DNA from: Gnetum montanum
Taxonomy: Eukaryota > Streptophyta > Gnetopsida > Gnetales > Gnetaceae
Assembly (NCBI GenBank): GCA_015680685.1
Contig: MNCI01034785.1
Location: 905,241-969,240, forward strand
DNA: 64,000 nt
Direction of reading: 5' to 3'
The translations under genes and the position numbers were made by a program. The notes beneath the pieces are model-generated. The model searched no databases, was not told the origin of the DNA, and saw only the letters and a list, made by a program, of their open reading frames with translations. Numbering within the stretch: position 1 is the first letter of the stretch; each line of letters opens with the position of its first letter. Of the stretch, positions 12,199 through 22,920 are shown one piece after another.

Positions 12199-12599
12199 TT
12201 TTTTTCTAGTTAAAAATGAACCTCAAATTCAAAAGTTATGGTTTTTTTAAATTACAATAACTTACACAATTTTTAAGATTTCTCAAGAGATCACCCATCC
12301 CAGTTCTACTTCAAAATGAGCATGCTTAATTACAAAATTCTTATTCTGTTATTACCAAAGTTCCAAATTCAAATTTTTAAAATTATTTCTGTGCATTTTT
12401 TGATTTAAATTAATGTGTTGACAATGAGAATTTTGAATTTCCTATCAATTATTGGAAAAATTATTCCATCATTGGATGTAGGGTGGCTACTAAACAAGGA
12501 TAGTGGCAAGGCAAGGAATGCACATGACAACATTGGTAGGTGAGGTAGGGATGCACATGAAGGCAACAGTAAGCAAAAGTGCATGTCGATAGTGATAGC

Positions 12600-12830
12600 A
12601 CGAAGTTAGCCCTCTCTAGGGCCTACATGGCCCATCTTAGGTCTTGCATGGCCTTTCCTAGGGCCTGTGTGACCCTTCATAAGGCTTGCATATCCCTTCT
12701 CATGGCTCACATGATCCTTTTTACGGCCTACGTAGACCAAAATAGGCTTCGTGTAACCAATGCAACTCATGTAAGGGTCCATGTGACCCTCACAAGGGCC
12801 AGTGCAACCTATGTAAGGAGGCATTGCTAT
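12600..12830 (+). repeat. Degenerate tandem repeat, unit about 30-33 bp
   Basis: About seven imperfect units built on AGGGCCTACATGGCCC / AGGCTTGCATATCCC run head to tail. Because the unit length is near a multiple of three, both strands stay open (12579-12836 plus, 12824-12606 minus). I take both frames as by-products of the repeat and not as genes. Confidence 0.65.
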
Positions 12831-12869
12831 GTGTGACTTCTAAAGTTCTACCATCAAAAAATAATCGTT

Positions 12870-13130
12870 ATTGGTTGCACTGGAGGGTGCTTGTAATTTA
12901 CAGCATTGGGATGCCTCGATAATGCTAGGATGCCTATAATCAACAACATCATCAATGCCTATGGAGAACTAAGGATGCTTGTAATCAATAGTGTCATTAG
13001 TTCTTACAAAGCATCAAGGGTGTCTATAATTAGCATGTCATCAATTCTCATGAAGCACCAAGGATTCCTATAATCTATATTGTCCAAAGTGCCTATAATC
13101 TGTGATGCCATCGGTGGTAGAGCATCAAGA
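12870..13130 (+). repeat. Degenerate tandem repeat, unit about 55-60 bp
   Basis: Four to five imperfect units share the phrases GGATGCCTATAATC and ATCATCAATGCC / ATGAAGCACCAAGG. No coding content is seen. It lies 40 bp right of the 30-33-bp repeat, and the two may belong to one low-complexity tract. Confidence 0.55.
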
Positions 13131-13648
13131 AATAGCTTAGTGATGGGTAGGGTAGTGTGTAGTGTGCCTAGGCAATGGGGCAATGCATGGAGGGCAGCTA
13201 GATGGACATCATTGGGCACATCATGCCCATCTTTGCTACTAGTCCCTTGTGGCCCTACTATAGCACTATGGCCCTACTACAACCTTGTGGCACTATGCAG
13301 TGGGGTAGGCCCAACTATTGTTGATCAAGCCTACAAGCCCTACCACAGTCAGCAACAAGGCCATTCATGGTTCACCCAAATGGGTTTCTTCCATTTTATA
13401 TAAATAAAAATTAAAATTAAAAAATGCTTTTTTAATTTTAAACTACACATAACCTAAGAAATGTAATATCTCTCAAACCATAAGTTGGATTTAAACAAAA
13501 TTGGTATCATTGGAAGCATCTCAAAGAGCACTTTGTGTTGAGCAAGTAATCAAAAAATCACAAAAAGTGAACATTAGCTTTATTTAATTATTAATTAAGT
13601 TAAGTTGATACTTCCTCTTTACTCTTACTAAGATTCTTGTTGTTCTTT

Positions 13649-13656
13649 TATAAATA
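13649..13656 (+). promoter_or_regulatory. TATA box ahead of a spliced-looking frame
   Basis: TATAAATA lies 118 bp before the ATG at 13774 in an AT-rich stretch. The distance allows a transcription start near 13680 and a short leader. It may instead be the TATA box of an unrecognised LTR, since element S must begin left of 15518. Confidence 0.4.
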
Positions 13657-13773
13657 CATGGAAGAAGTATTTGTCCATCATAACACATTATCAGTAGAAT
13701 ATTAGAGGATTTCATCAACATAAAGGATTGAAAATTTCTACTAGCAACATAAAGGATTTTAACCATCCACATC

Positions 13774-15480
13774 ATGGCCACAAAGCATCTTGTCTAGGCT
13801 TCTTCTACAACTCCATCTCAAGCTCAAACTCCTTCAAGTAACTCTGTGCCCATTCTTTTGTAGCAAAATAATGTAGTTATAGCTTCAAATTCTGTGGGTA
13901 ATTTACTTGGAGAGGAGGATTTTCAATATCTTACAACTTCATAATTATCTAAATTACTTATCTTTCCTATTTTCAAGGTAACATATTGCAAAAGCTTAAT
14001 AGTTAAATGATGTAATTAGTATAATAAAAATGGAAGTTCTATTTCACAATTAGTTTTTGAAGCACTAACAATTACCCTTGCTAAAATCCAGATAGTTTTT
14101 TATTTTCATTATGAGAAGGATCCTTTAATTCCCTTGGTTTTTTGTCCAAATTTTAACTTATTTTTCCAAACTAAATTACCTAATTATGTTTGTGATTTTA
14201 TTGTCCATAAAAGACAATTTCTTTGTGGTGATTTTATCAATGAAATTCATTTTGAATTATACCAAGTCATTCATAGCAAGGTCTTATGGCATCAATACTA
14301 GGCCTCTATTAATGCATATTCTATTTATATACTACATGAAACTAAAAATGGTAAAGTTTATGATTGGTCCTTATCTTATTTTTATACCTTGTACAATGCC
14401 ATGAATGATGTTGCTACTAGTAAATAAAATCCTCAAAATCCTTATACCATACATTATGTACCCTTGATCATGTGTTTAATCCTAAATTGCAACCCTACCA
14501 CTAAAATTTTTAGTTGTTAGAATCCCAGTTTATCTCCTAAATTTCTTAAAGAGGATATAATTATAAAGAGTAAGATCAAGGGTGGAAAGAAAGGTCAAAT
14601 GGTTTTTTAGCAAGATAGAAATCAAGAGGGAAGTTTCCAATTATATATATATAATTTTTATTATTACTTATATATTTTTATGTATTTGATAGTGCAATTT
14701 GTGCTGCAAAATGAACCAATTCAAACTACCCAAGCTAGAGTTGCACAAGCTGAAGATGTTCAAGATACTTCATTTGTTCAAGGTGCTTCAACCTTTGGTA
14801 GGGCTCTACCATGACAAAAAGTCACACTTACCAACTCCAAGGTATATATATACAATAGCCTAGTTTATTGTTCTACTTTCTTTTTTAATAAATTCTTTCT
14901 ATAGAGGCAATGCACTAGGCAAGGTTCTAGCAACCCATTAGTTATAAGACAAAAACCCCAGCAACAAGCTCAACAACAAAGTACAAGATAAAATAAGGGA
15001 AAAGGACCAGGGGCCAGCTGTAATTATTTTAAGGTTCAAATACTTTCATTTTCCTCTTCTTGTATGATGCTAATCCTATTTGTTTCACAAATGTCTCTAG
15101 GTCAAAGGTACTATATCCATGAAATGGAGAGAGATGATGTAGGAGCCAGTGTTGAAAAAACTCCCATTTCTTCATCTCACATTCCTCCATCTAGATCACT
15201 ATGCATCAATTCCAACAATGTCAGGTTCCTTTCCACAGGTAGCACTTACACTAGCTCTTAGATCTATTCTAGTAATTTCTTCTTTCTCTATCTTGGTTTC
15301 CCCTTATTCGATGGGATCCATAGTGGTAGTTTTTGAAGAAGAACTTGTGCTACTTCAATCTCTTGGACAAAAAATTTCCATTAAAAAGCCCTACCCTATT
15401 CATAAGAATGTCTACCACATATAGGAGTGCTCCATCATCTTCCTATCCGATTCCCGACGATGCTCTAAAATTTATCAAAT
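13774..15480 (+). pseudogene. Decayed multi-exon reading frame, product not recognised
   Basis: From the ATG at 13774 a frame runs about 240 codons to about 14500 with roughly seven stops, several of them at likely Gln codons. It begins with a Ser/Thr/Gln-rich leader and continues with an aromatic-rich domain. Further coding stretches follow, separated by AT-rich spacers with GT...AG edges: about 14699-14840 (spacer end TTTGATAG), about 14905-15030 (spacer ends TTTCTATAG), about 15103-15240 (spacer ends TGTCTCTAG), and a last piece near 15424-15515 with PDDALKFIK and LEQLLGELE. The middle pieces are Gln/Thr/Lys-rich. I know no family for it. It may be a captured or accessory gene upstream of S gag, or an older unrelated gene. 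Exon edges are by eye. Confidence 0.4.
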
Positions 15481-15517
15481 AATTGGAACAACTCTTAGGA
15501 GAGTTGGAGAGTGATAC

Positions 15518-15782
15518 ATGGAGAGCATGCAGTCAACCTTCCATATGAATTGCAACATGAAGAGCATGAGATTAGCCTTCTAGATGATGGTTACTTGATT
15601 GGATGAAATCAACACAAAGGTGGATAGACAAGCTGGTCTTACCCATATTTGGACACATGGAGGTGAAGAGCATGTATGTTCAAATGAAAAAGTTTCACAG
15701 CCATGTGGAGATGGAGTAGATGAAGAGGAAGGTTAATCTAGCTATGGGAGTGTAGGAAACCGTCAGCCAAGGATTCCAATGG
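15518..15782 (+). pseudogene. S gag, N-terminal part
   Basis: A Met- and Lys-rich frame starts at 15518, with a possible short coiled coil (LDEINTKVDRQ). It shifts by one base near 15640 and reaches the A insertion at 15782 in the frame that continues at 52428. The five bases AATGG (15778-15782) are repeated at 52423-52427. I chose this start because it is the first ATG of the frame; the leader upstream merges with an unrelated-looking spliced frame. Confidence 0.55.
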
Positions 15783-15787
15783 GAGGA

Positions 15788-16581
15788 TGATGAGCTGCAA
15801 TAACATGATATCAAATCTGCGATAACACGATATTGCATACGCGATATTGTGGCCTTCCATGCAAATCGTAGCTTGCCTCATTACCTATATATAAGAGGCG
15901 GGTGCACTTGGTTTTCATAGTTAGTCTTAGTCCCTTACCCAAATTCTTTCCTTTTCTCCCTCTCAAAGTTAGAATTATTTTTGCATGCCTGCAATAGGAG
16001 TCAAAAAGTGAATGGATCTTTATTTGAGCATTGTGTACCTAAGCACACCTTGTGTATGGCAATAAAGATGAACTTTGTGATAAACCTTGTAGTATTTAGA
16101 ATAGATTAATTAATGTTAAGTAATATTACTTAATTATTTTCTTAGTTAATTAATGATTCTCTCTCACCCTACAACTCTACTATGTAAGCACACATAGTAC
16201 GATCACTTCGAGCATGCGTGTAACACTTGGTAACCTAGTAATGATTAGTGTTTGGTACGGCAAGTGAGAATGGATATTGGTGTTAGAATTTGTTAGAGCC
16301 TAGTTAATAAGTAGTCAAATTAAATTAGTTACTTAGTTATCTCTCTCTCCTCCCTTATTAGTAGTAAGGCATAAAAACACAAAAAAGTATAAAATTCATA
16401 TGCCTCAAGTTTACTTAACCATACAATCGTGACATACAAGTAAGCTAGGGAAGATAATGATTGATCAACCCATTCTTGTTCCACAAAGGTGCATAAGAAC
16501 TTAGTCCTTGGAATTCGACTAGATTGTGCGTGGATGCTTGTATTCATATGGTTGAGCATAGGGATACCTCAACGCTCATCA
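15788..16581 (+). repeat. 5' LTR of A
   Basis: It starts TGATGAG and ends CTCATCA (terminal 7-bp inverted repeat). U3 opens with GATATC/GATATTGC palindromes (15808-15850) and a TATATATAAG box at 15886-15895. A poly(A)-type AATAAAG lies near 16062. The 3' partner is 51610-52422; the two share the same plan but differ at many sites, mostly transitions, which indicates an old insertion. Confidence 0.85.
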
Positions 16582-16582
16582 T

Positions 16583-16601
16583 TGGCACCATTGCCAGGGA
16601 C
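16583..16601 (+). other. Primer binding site of A (tRNA-Asp type)
   Basis: TGGCACCATTGCCAGGGAC starts two bases after the LTR. It matches the complement of a plant tRNA-Asp 3' end (TGGCGCCGTTGCCGGGGA, from memory) except at three former CpG sites, now CA. Confidence 0.75.
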
Positions 16602-16719
16602 TTTGTTGCTTGTGCACTAACCAAAACATAGGAAATATTTCACATCATTCGAACAAACCCTTGGGGTTGGTTAAGGATAAATAATAAATAATAATACATT
16701 GCACACTAAATAGACAATC

Positions 16720-17805
16720 ATGTCTCCTTCTTCATGCGAAAGTGTTTCACTACCTAGGTCTGATACAAGGAATAATCAAAGGTGTAGTACACATGATAAT
16801 CTACCAATCCCTCAATAGTTTCATGTGGTATATGATCATCTTGATGAATATGTACCAAACTTTACCTTTATCCTCCACCAAGATGAACAACTACATTGGC
16901 AAGATTTAGAAAGTAACATAGTGTTACCTCCTAATCACTCTGTCCCAAGCATGCTTCTTTGTGATCTCACACAAATTGGTATGCAACACTTACAAGTAGA
17001 GAATGGTGTGCATGATCATGATTTGAGAGAGTATTGACCCATGGAGGCACAGTGTCAAAGGGACTTACAATGAGAGAGACATCATGAATCCATGAAGGAA
17101 AAGTTATTGTAGAGCATCCCACATGTCCTAAGTGAGAATGAGGGTGGTGAACCTACCTCAGGTAGTCGCCCATATAATGATGTTCCTCCCATTAACTTCC
17201 ATCAAGGGGATGTGTACCATAATATTTACTCAACTATCCATAACCTAGATTTTGGTACTAACAGACACAAAGGGTCTAAAAAGGGAACATGAACATAGGA
17301 CAAAAAAGGACATTCCAATGGTAACTGCGATTGGGGCTATGACAACCAAAGAGAAGGAAGCCGACATCAACATGGTGATGGTCCTCCTTCTTCTTCACCT
17401 TCATCATCTCCTTCACCCTCTCCTTTAGGATCTAGACACAGTCACAAAGAAAACAACCATGAGGATCAGGATAAGAGAAATGATAGCCATAGACAAAATA
17501 GTCAAGAAAGGGAACCAGGACACTCTAAAGAAACACACCGTGAAATAAGGGAGAGTAGAGAACAACATAGGCATCATAGACACCATATATGGGATGATCA
17601 GGATGAATCCCTACTCACTACTCATAGTATGCTAGACATAATTGAGGCTGTTAGAATCCCAACAAAGCACCAAAAAGATAGTAGGATCAAGATATTAGAC
17701 ATGAACAACATCCCATGATTTGAAAGGGGATATAATGCTAATTCTCAAAATCATCTATAAGCATTTCATGATGCATATGCCTTAAAAAATATAGAAAATA
17801 AATTT
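16720..17805 (+). pseudogene. A gag, part 1 (before the R insertion)
   Basis: The ATG at 16720 opens a frame that, after one stop, gives the conserved N-terminal block (DEYVPNFTFILHQDEQLHW, then NIVLPPNHS). A His/Ser/Pro-rich linker follows near 17380-17470, a basic and charged stretch to 17600, then the start of the gag core (MLDIIEAVRIPTKH). At 17805 the frame is cut by R and resumes at 26612. The N-terminal block is the same as in R and Q, which identifies the family. Gag would build the particle and bind RNA. Nonsense codons are at expected Gln or Arg positions. Confidence 0.75.
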
Positions 17806-18803
17806 TGATGAGACACAATATGCACAAGCCGTGATATTGCGTACGGGATATCATGGCCACCATGATATCGCATCCCCTACGATATTGCGTATGCGATATT
17901 GTGTCGTCCCCTGCGATATCGCATATGTGATATCTCAGTCCATCAGCAAATCTATAAATAAGAGGTGGCACCCCCCTCATTTTGATATGGAGGTTAGAAG
18001 TAGCGAAGCTCTGGTGGATTGATCACCCCAAAGATAGAATATTTTCCATGTGCCAGCAGTCAGAGTCCCCCAAGTGAACAGTTCTTTATTCAAGCAGCTT
18101 TGTACCTGAACACAAGTTGTGTACAATAATAAAGATGAGCTTTGTGGATAAACCTTGTAGCACATGGATAGGTTTATTTAATGTTATTTATTACTTTCCT
18201 AGTAGTTCGGCATGAGTACGACTTGGTTACGAGCATTGACGAATGTGTATGGCTAGCCAAGGAATCAGCTACTCATCGCGATTAGATTCTCTTCCCCTTA
18301 TCTCCTAGAACATGGGATGATTATGACTTGATTATGAGCATCTACAGATGTGTATGACTAGTCAAGGAATTAGCTGCTCATCACACTTAGGCTAGTTAGG
18401 TGCCTTAGCACGACCACTTCGAGCACATGCATTACGTGTGGTAATCCCAGTAACGATTAGAATTTGGTAGCCATAGTTGCATAGTTCAGGGTGTGTACAT
18501 TAAGTGGGAATGGATGCTGATGCTAGTTAATTTAGACTTAGGACATTAGTTAGAGTAGTTAGTTCTCTCAACCCTTCACCCCTTGGCATAGGAGATAAAC
18601 CTAAAAAGACCAAAAAAATCATATACCTCAAACTTACTTAACCATAAACCATGACAACAACAAGTAAGTCTGGGAAGACAATGATTAATTAACCCCAAGT
18701 ATTCCTTGTGGCGTTTAGGCATTTAGTCTATGGAGTTCGACCAGATCATGCATGCTATGCTTGTTTCATATGGTTGAGTGTAGGGGTACCTCGCCACTCA
18801 TCA
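17806..18803 (+). repeat. Left LTR of R, plus orientation
   Basis: TGATGAG...CTCATCA termini. U3 begins with a cluster of GCGATATCGC-like palindromes (17829-17935), then CTATAAATA at 17952-17960 and AATAAAG near 18128. It is followed by a primer site. It is the inverted equivalent of 25647-26611. Confidence 0.85.
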
Positions 18804-18804
18804 T

Positions 18805-18823
18805 TGGCACCACTGTCGAGGAC
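18805..18823 (+). other. Primer binding site, left arm of R
   Basis: TGGCACCACTGTCGAGGAC follows the LTR after one base. It is the tRNA-Asp type site with several transitions. Confidence 0.7.
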
Positions 18824-18944
18824 TACGTGTTTGTACGCCAATTAGAACATTAGGAAATCTTTCACATCGTTGTGAGCCTTAACGAACCTTTGGGTTAATT
18901 AGTTAAATAAGAACATATATAACAGTGAATAGCACACCAATAAA

Positions 18945-20394
18945 ATGACTTCTTCTCATAAGGTTAACTCACCTAGGGATAACACGGAAGACAATCAGAA
19001 ACATACACATAACCTAACCTAGCCAAGTCCTAAACAGTATAAGATAGTTTATACTCATCCCGATGAGTATATTCCTGATTACACTTTTACCCTCCATCAG
19101 GATGAACAGTTGCACTGGAGAGATTTGTTTGGTAACATAGTTTTACCACCAGATCGAGCTGTTCTAAACATGCTCTTCTGTGCCTTATCACAGATTGGCA
19201 TGCAGGACTTATTCGCTAAATACGTTGCTAGAGAACATGATATGATGGATTATCATCCCATTACTTTGCAACATATGAGGGATGCAAGGTAGGAGAGCCA
19301 ACACTCATTGTTGAAGGGCAAGGTCCTCCATGTCCTTAGTAAATAGAAGATGAGGAATCCCTCATAATGAGTTTCTTAGGAAATGAATTTCCTCCTCCTC
19401 TCAATGGTAAAGAGGTTAGGCATCAGAGCCTTCGATCAACTGTACATGTTATGGGCTCTGATCCTCGTGAACACCAACTTTTCATGGCAGGAACAACCAC
19501 TCATGCTAAGGACGGGCACTTTGATGGTCACAACGATCAAGGTCAAAGTAGTCAAAGAGAAGGTAAGAAACATCGTCATGGTGATGGATCCCCTTCCTCT
19601 TCTCCTTCATCTCACAATTCACACTCTCCTTCCACATCTGGGCGCAACCATCGTGAGCACAATGGAGAGGGTAAAAGTAAGGGAGATGAAAGACCTCGAT
19701 AGGAAGGTCAAGAGTTAGGACAAGGGCAAGGACATAGAGAGAGTAGGGAACCACCACGAAGACTTCACAGACATCATGATAGGGATGATCATGAAGAACC
19801 CTTACTTGCAACCTGAAGCATGCTAGACATCACAGAGGCAGTTAGGATCCCCACAAGGCATTTAAAAGATAGCAAGATCAAGCTTTTGGACATAAATAAT
19901 ATTTGACGTTTTGAAGGGGGATACAACGTTGATCCTCAATATCATTTACAGGAATTCCATGATGCTTGTGCCTTGCAAAATATAGATAATGAGTGGCAGA
20001 AGCTTAAGTTATTCCCAAGGACACTCACCAAAGAAGCAGAGAGCTGGTACTAGTCCTTAGAATCAAAAACCATCAAGAGGTGGAGTACGATTCTTGAACT
20101 GTTCAACAACAAATATCAAACGTACTCTAGAGTGTCCAATTTATGTAAACAGATCCAAGGTTGGAAAAAAGGTGCTTATGAACCCTTGGGTGCTGCCATG
20201 GCCCATTACTATACACTGCTACATCGTTGCCTTAGCCATGGGTATGCTAAGCGGGATCAACTTCACCACATCGTGGATGGGCTAAGGAATGAAACAAGAA
20301 GAACTCTTGGGACTTATGCCCAAGGGATACTTTCCCAACTAAGAGCCCATGAAGTTGAAAGTTTGTTGGAATAAGTAGTGCAAGAAGAGGGTGA
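18945..20394 (+). pseudogene. Gag of the left arm of R, truncated
   Basis: The ATG at 18945 (MTSSHKVNSP) opens the family gag. The conserved N-terminal block is at 19050-19290. A frame change occurs near 19345. A His/Ser/Pro/Arg-rich linker lies at 19560-19700, and the gag core at 19890-20370 has FPRTLTKEAESWY, a W-x-x-G-A-Y-E-P block and TYAQGILSQLRAHEVE. The frame ends abruptly at about 20394, where minus-strand 3'-region sequence begins. In Q the same frame runs on for over 600 codons, so this copy is cut in the middle of gag. Stops are mostly TAG at Gln or Trp codons. Confidence 0.75.
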
Positions 20395-22300
20395 TACTAG
20401 TGTTCATGACAACAAGGGTGAACACCTTATTACAATAACATCAGACCTTTGTTGGCAGCTTGAGAGAAAGAGAGAGATAGAAAGAAGTTTTGCTGCTATC
20501 AACGCCAAGATTGCACCTTCGTTGTCCATCCATAAGCGTGCCATCAATCTTGCTCCTTGCATAGCTACTTCAGCACTACTCCATTGCAAATGTTTGCTCC
20601 AGATCCATTCCGTTGTTGTATGATTTCCATCTACACACACAACATAATCATATATTAGCAAGGGTAATTGAATCATTAAGTAATTAATACCTTGCTTCAG
20701 TGTAGGTCCATCGGCTAGGTTGTGGTATGGCTAATATGGATCGAGAGATGTAGTAATGATGACTACTGAAGTTGTAGGGGTTAGGAAGAAAATAAAAAAT
20801 TTCAGGGCTAGGAGAAAATCGAAAAAAAGTGGGTCCCGTACCCCCATGACTAATCGTGAACCTCCAGTAGCGTTAGAATGAAGAAGGGAAAGGAGTAAGA
20901 AAGATAGATAAAAAGGGACAACTGAAAACAACAGTGAAGTGGATGTCAAAATGGGAATGAACAAAATAATAATTAATTGCAAAATGTTAAGGAAAATAAG
21001 TTAACTAATGCTCCAAATAGGAATGTTAGTGGGTCCTCCCCAAAGTAGGCTCATGCCGTTAATGCCCTGACAAACCCACATTCAAAGAGTCCATAGGCTT
21101 GTGGAATGTCTTTTGGAACAAGAGTTAAAGTCTTAACAGCAAGAATTTACCGAAAAGAAAATAATGCATCAACCAAAATATATACACTAATGATACAACC
21201 GGCAATTAGGTGAACAATGGAGAGAAGGATGGAGAGAAGAGAAATGGAGTGGAATCCCAAGAACAAGGTGGTGTATAGCCCCTTGTGTGTTTGATGATTA
21301 ATGTGACTTGGCAAATCTCATTCCAACTCTGAGCTCAAACCAACCACTTCCAATGAATTCACATCAATGCATTTGGTTAACCCATCCACTCGAATACGAG
21401 GAAGCATCTTCAAAGAGCCACCACCATTCTGATGAAACAAATGAGACAATGGGAAGCGAAAAGGGCCTTAGTTAGAGGGAACACTTTGGGTTCCATAACC
21501 AGTGCTTGTAGCCCAAATTTTATTTCATCTAAGGGGTGTGCTTTGAACTCTCCCTTTTTTTCATTTTTTTTTCTTTTTTTTTGTATGTTTTTATGTGTGA
21601 GAACCACACCATGCAAAGACTTCTTATTTTTATTGGCTCAGCTTTTGATAATTGGGTAACATCAAAACGGTAAGAAAACTCAAGAAGAAACATCTAAGCA
21701 CCCAAGAGAATGACCAACAAAAAAGTGCCAAGTTCCCTTGAAGTCACACCCTTTGCAATCCTTGAGTCCTTCCTTAGTTTGAGAAATACCCAGTCACCGA
21801 TTCGTTAAAGTTCTTATTAGAAGGGAACTGTACATTTCCAAGCCAAGAGAAACCATAGAAATTGGGAGATGGATGGATGAAGTGATCTCATTGCCTATCA
21901 TATCAAAAGAAACATACCTTAGTATCAACATTGTGACTTAAAGGTAAAAACCAAACATTAGCAATCAATATGAAAACAGTTCATACCATCGATCAAAACA
22001 CTTATTGGGTGACAAACTTACATGGTGGATGGCACACACACACACACACACAATAGAAAAGTATAACGATGGTGTAAAACAAAAACATAGAAAGTTAAAG
22101 AAATTTGTAAAACAAAAATGTGTAAAACAAAAATGTTGTAAAATAAAAATGTGTAAAAAATATTGAAAAAGAACTAAGGTCCCCACATGGTTAGCATAGG
22201 TATCCATCTCCCCCATGACTGAGTTGTAAGGGAGAGATCTGAAATTATGAGCATCTATTTGAAATTCTAAGAAGTGCCCAACTTCTCCCAATTGATGATC
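20395..22300 (-). other. 3' region of R (non-coding on the element strand; homologous to 49706-51600 and 56188-58085)
   Basis: This block lies downstream of protease on the minus strand and matches Q 56188-58085 base for base with moderate divergence, and the 3' region of A in reverse. It contains an AT-rich part with repeats of GTAAAACAAAAAT, a (CA)10 tract at 22033-22052 and, on the plus strand, a basic reading frame near 20750-21250 (see the antisense frame of A). No env-like frame with a signal peptide or membrane segment is evident. Confidence 0.7.
22033..22052. repeat. (CA)10 microsatellite in the 3' region of R
   Basis: Ten uninterrupted CA units. The same tract stands at 57814-57833 in Q, so it was part of the shared ancestor. 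Confidence 0.95.
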
Positions 22301-22399
22301 TTAAGTTGAGGGGTGAAAGTTGGCGACGCTCATTTCCAATGTCTTTATGCCATGGTTGTTGGCATGATTTTTCTCCTCAATTCATTCCATGCATATTTT

Positions 22400-22920
22400 C
22401 TTGCTCCTTCAAGTGGTTGTCAACCACAAGGTGTCTACTACTGGTTGTGTGGTTGCTACATACAGGCATCTTTATTTTTCATTCTCATAAGCACACCTCT
22501 CACATGGAGACATATCCTCCATGTCATCACCTGATGAATCATTGTATGTGATGCATGGAACTTTCCTCTTCTCGATCTTTTCATAAATATTCATCTTAGA
22601 AATTTGCAAGGAAAGATCACGGATTCCTAGGTACACATCTACGGTACTTAGCCATGACCTTCCCATTATAATGGGAAAGCCCCCTTCATTGCTAACCTTA
22701 ATCACCAAGAAATTGGCTAGGTATGACCACCCACACATAGTGGTGATAATGTCCTCCACCAATCCTAAGGGAATGGTGATGGACTAGTCAACCAGCTCCA
22801 GTTGTATGTTACTCTTCTTAAGTTGGGGCAGGTTCTAGGCTTGATACATCTTTTGTGAAATTAGGTTAACTCCAGAACTTGAGTTAAGAAGAGCTTGATG
22901 TGGTGCATTTCCAGTGACCT
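22400..22920 (-). pseudogene. Protease of R
   Basis: Minus-strand aspartic-protease frame with NAPHQALLNSSSGVNLIS at its start; the active-site Asp-Ser-Gly is changed to Asn-Ser-Ser. It continues with PLGLVEDIITTMCGW and IIMGRSWLSTVD, the usual flap and C-terminal blocks. In Q the same frame has an intact DSG. It ends at a join with the 3' region near 22300 instead of running into RT. The changed active site and a stop make this copy inactive. Confidence 0.75.

Noticed and set aside
12579-12836. Open frames on both strands as possible genes
   Set aside because: Both follow from a tandem repeat whose unit is close to a multiple of three; no start context or domain supports coding.
17806-20394. 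Separate truncated plus-strand element beside R
   Set aside because: It has no target duplication of its own; the only matching pair flanks 17806-26611 as a whole, so a composite is simpler.
21965-22291. Env-like membrane protein (Phe-rich frame) in the 3' region
   Set aside because: The Phe/Cys/Val-rich stretch comes from the (CA)n tract and AT-rich repeats read in reverse; no signal peptide plus ectodomain plus anchor layout is visible.
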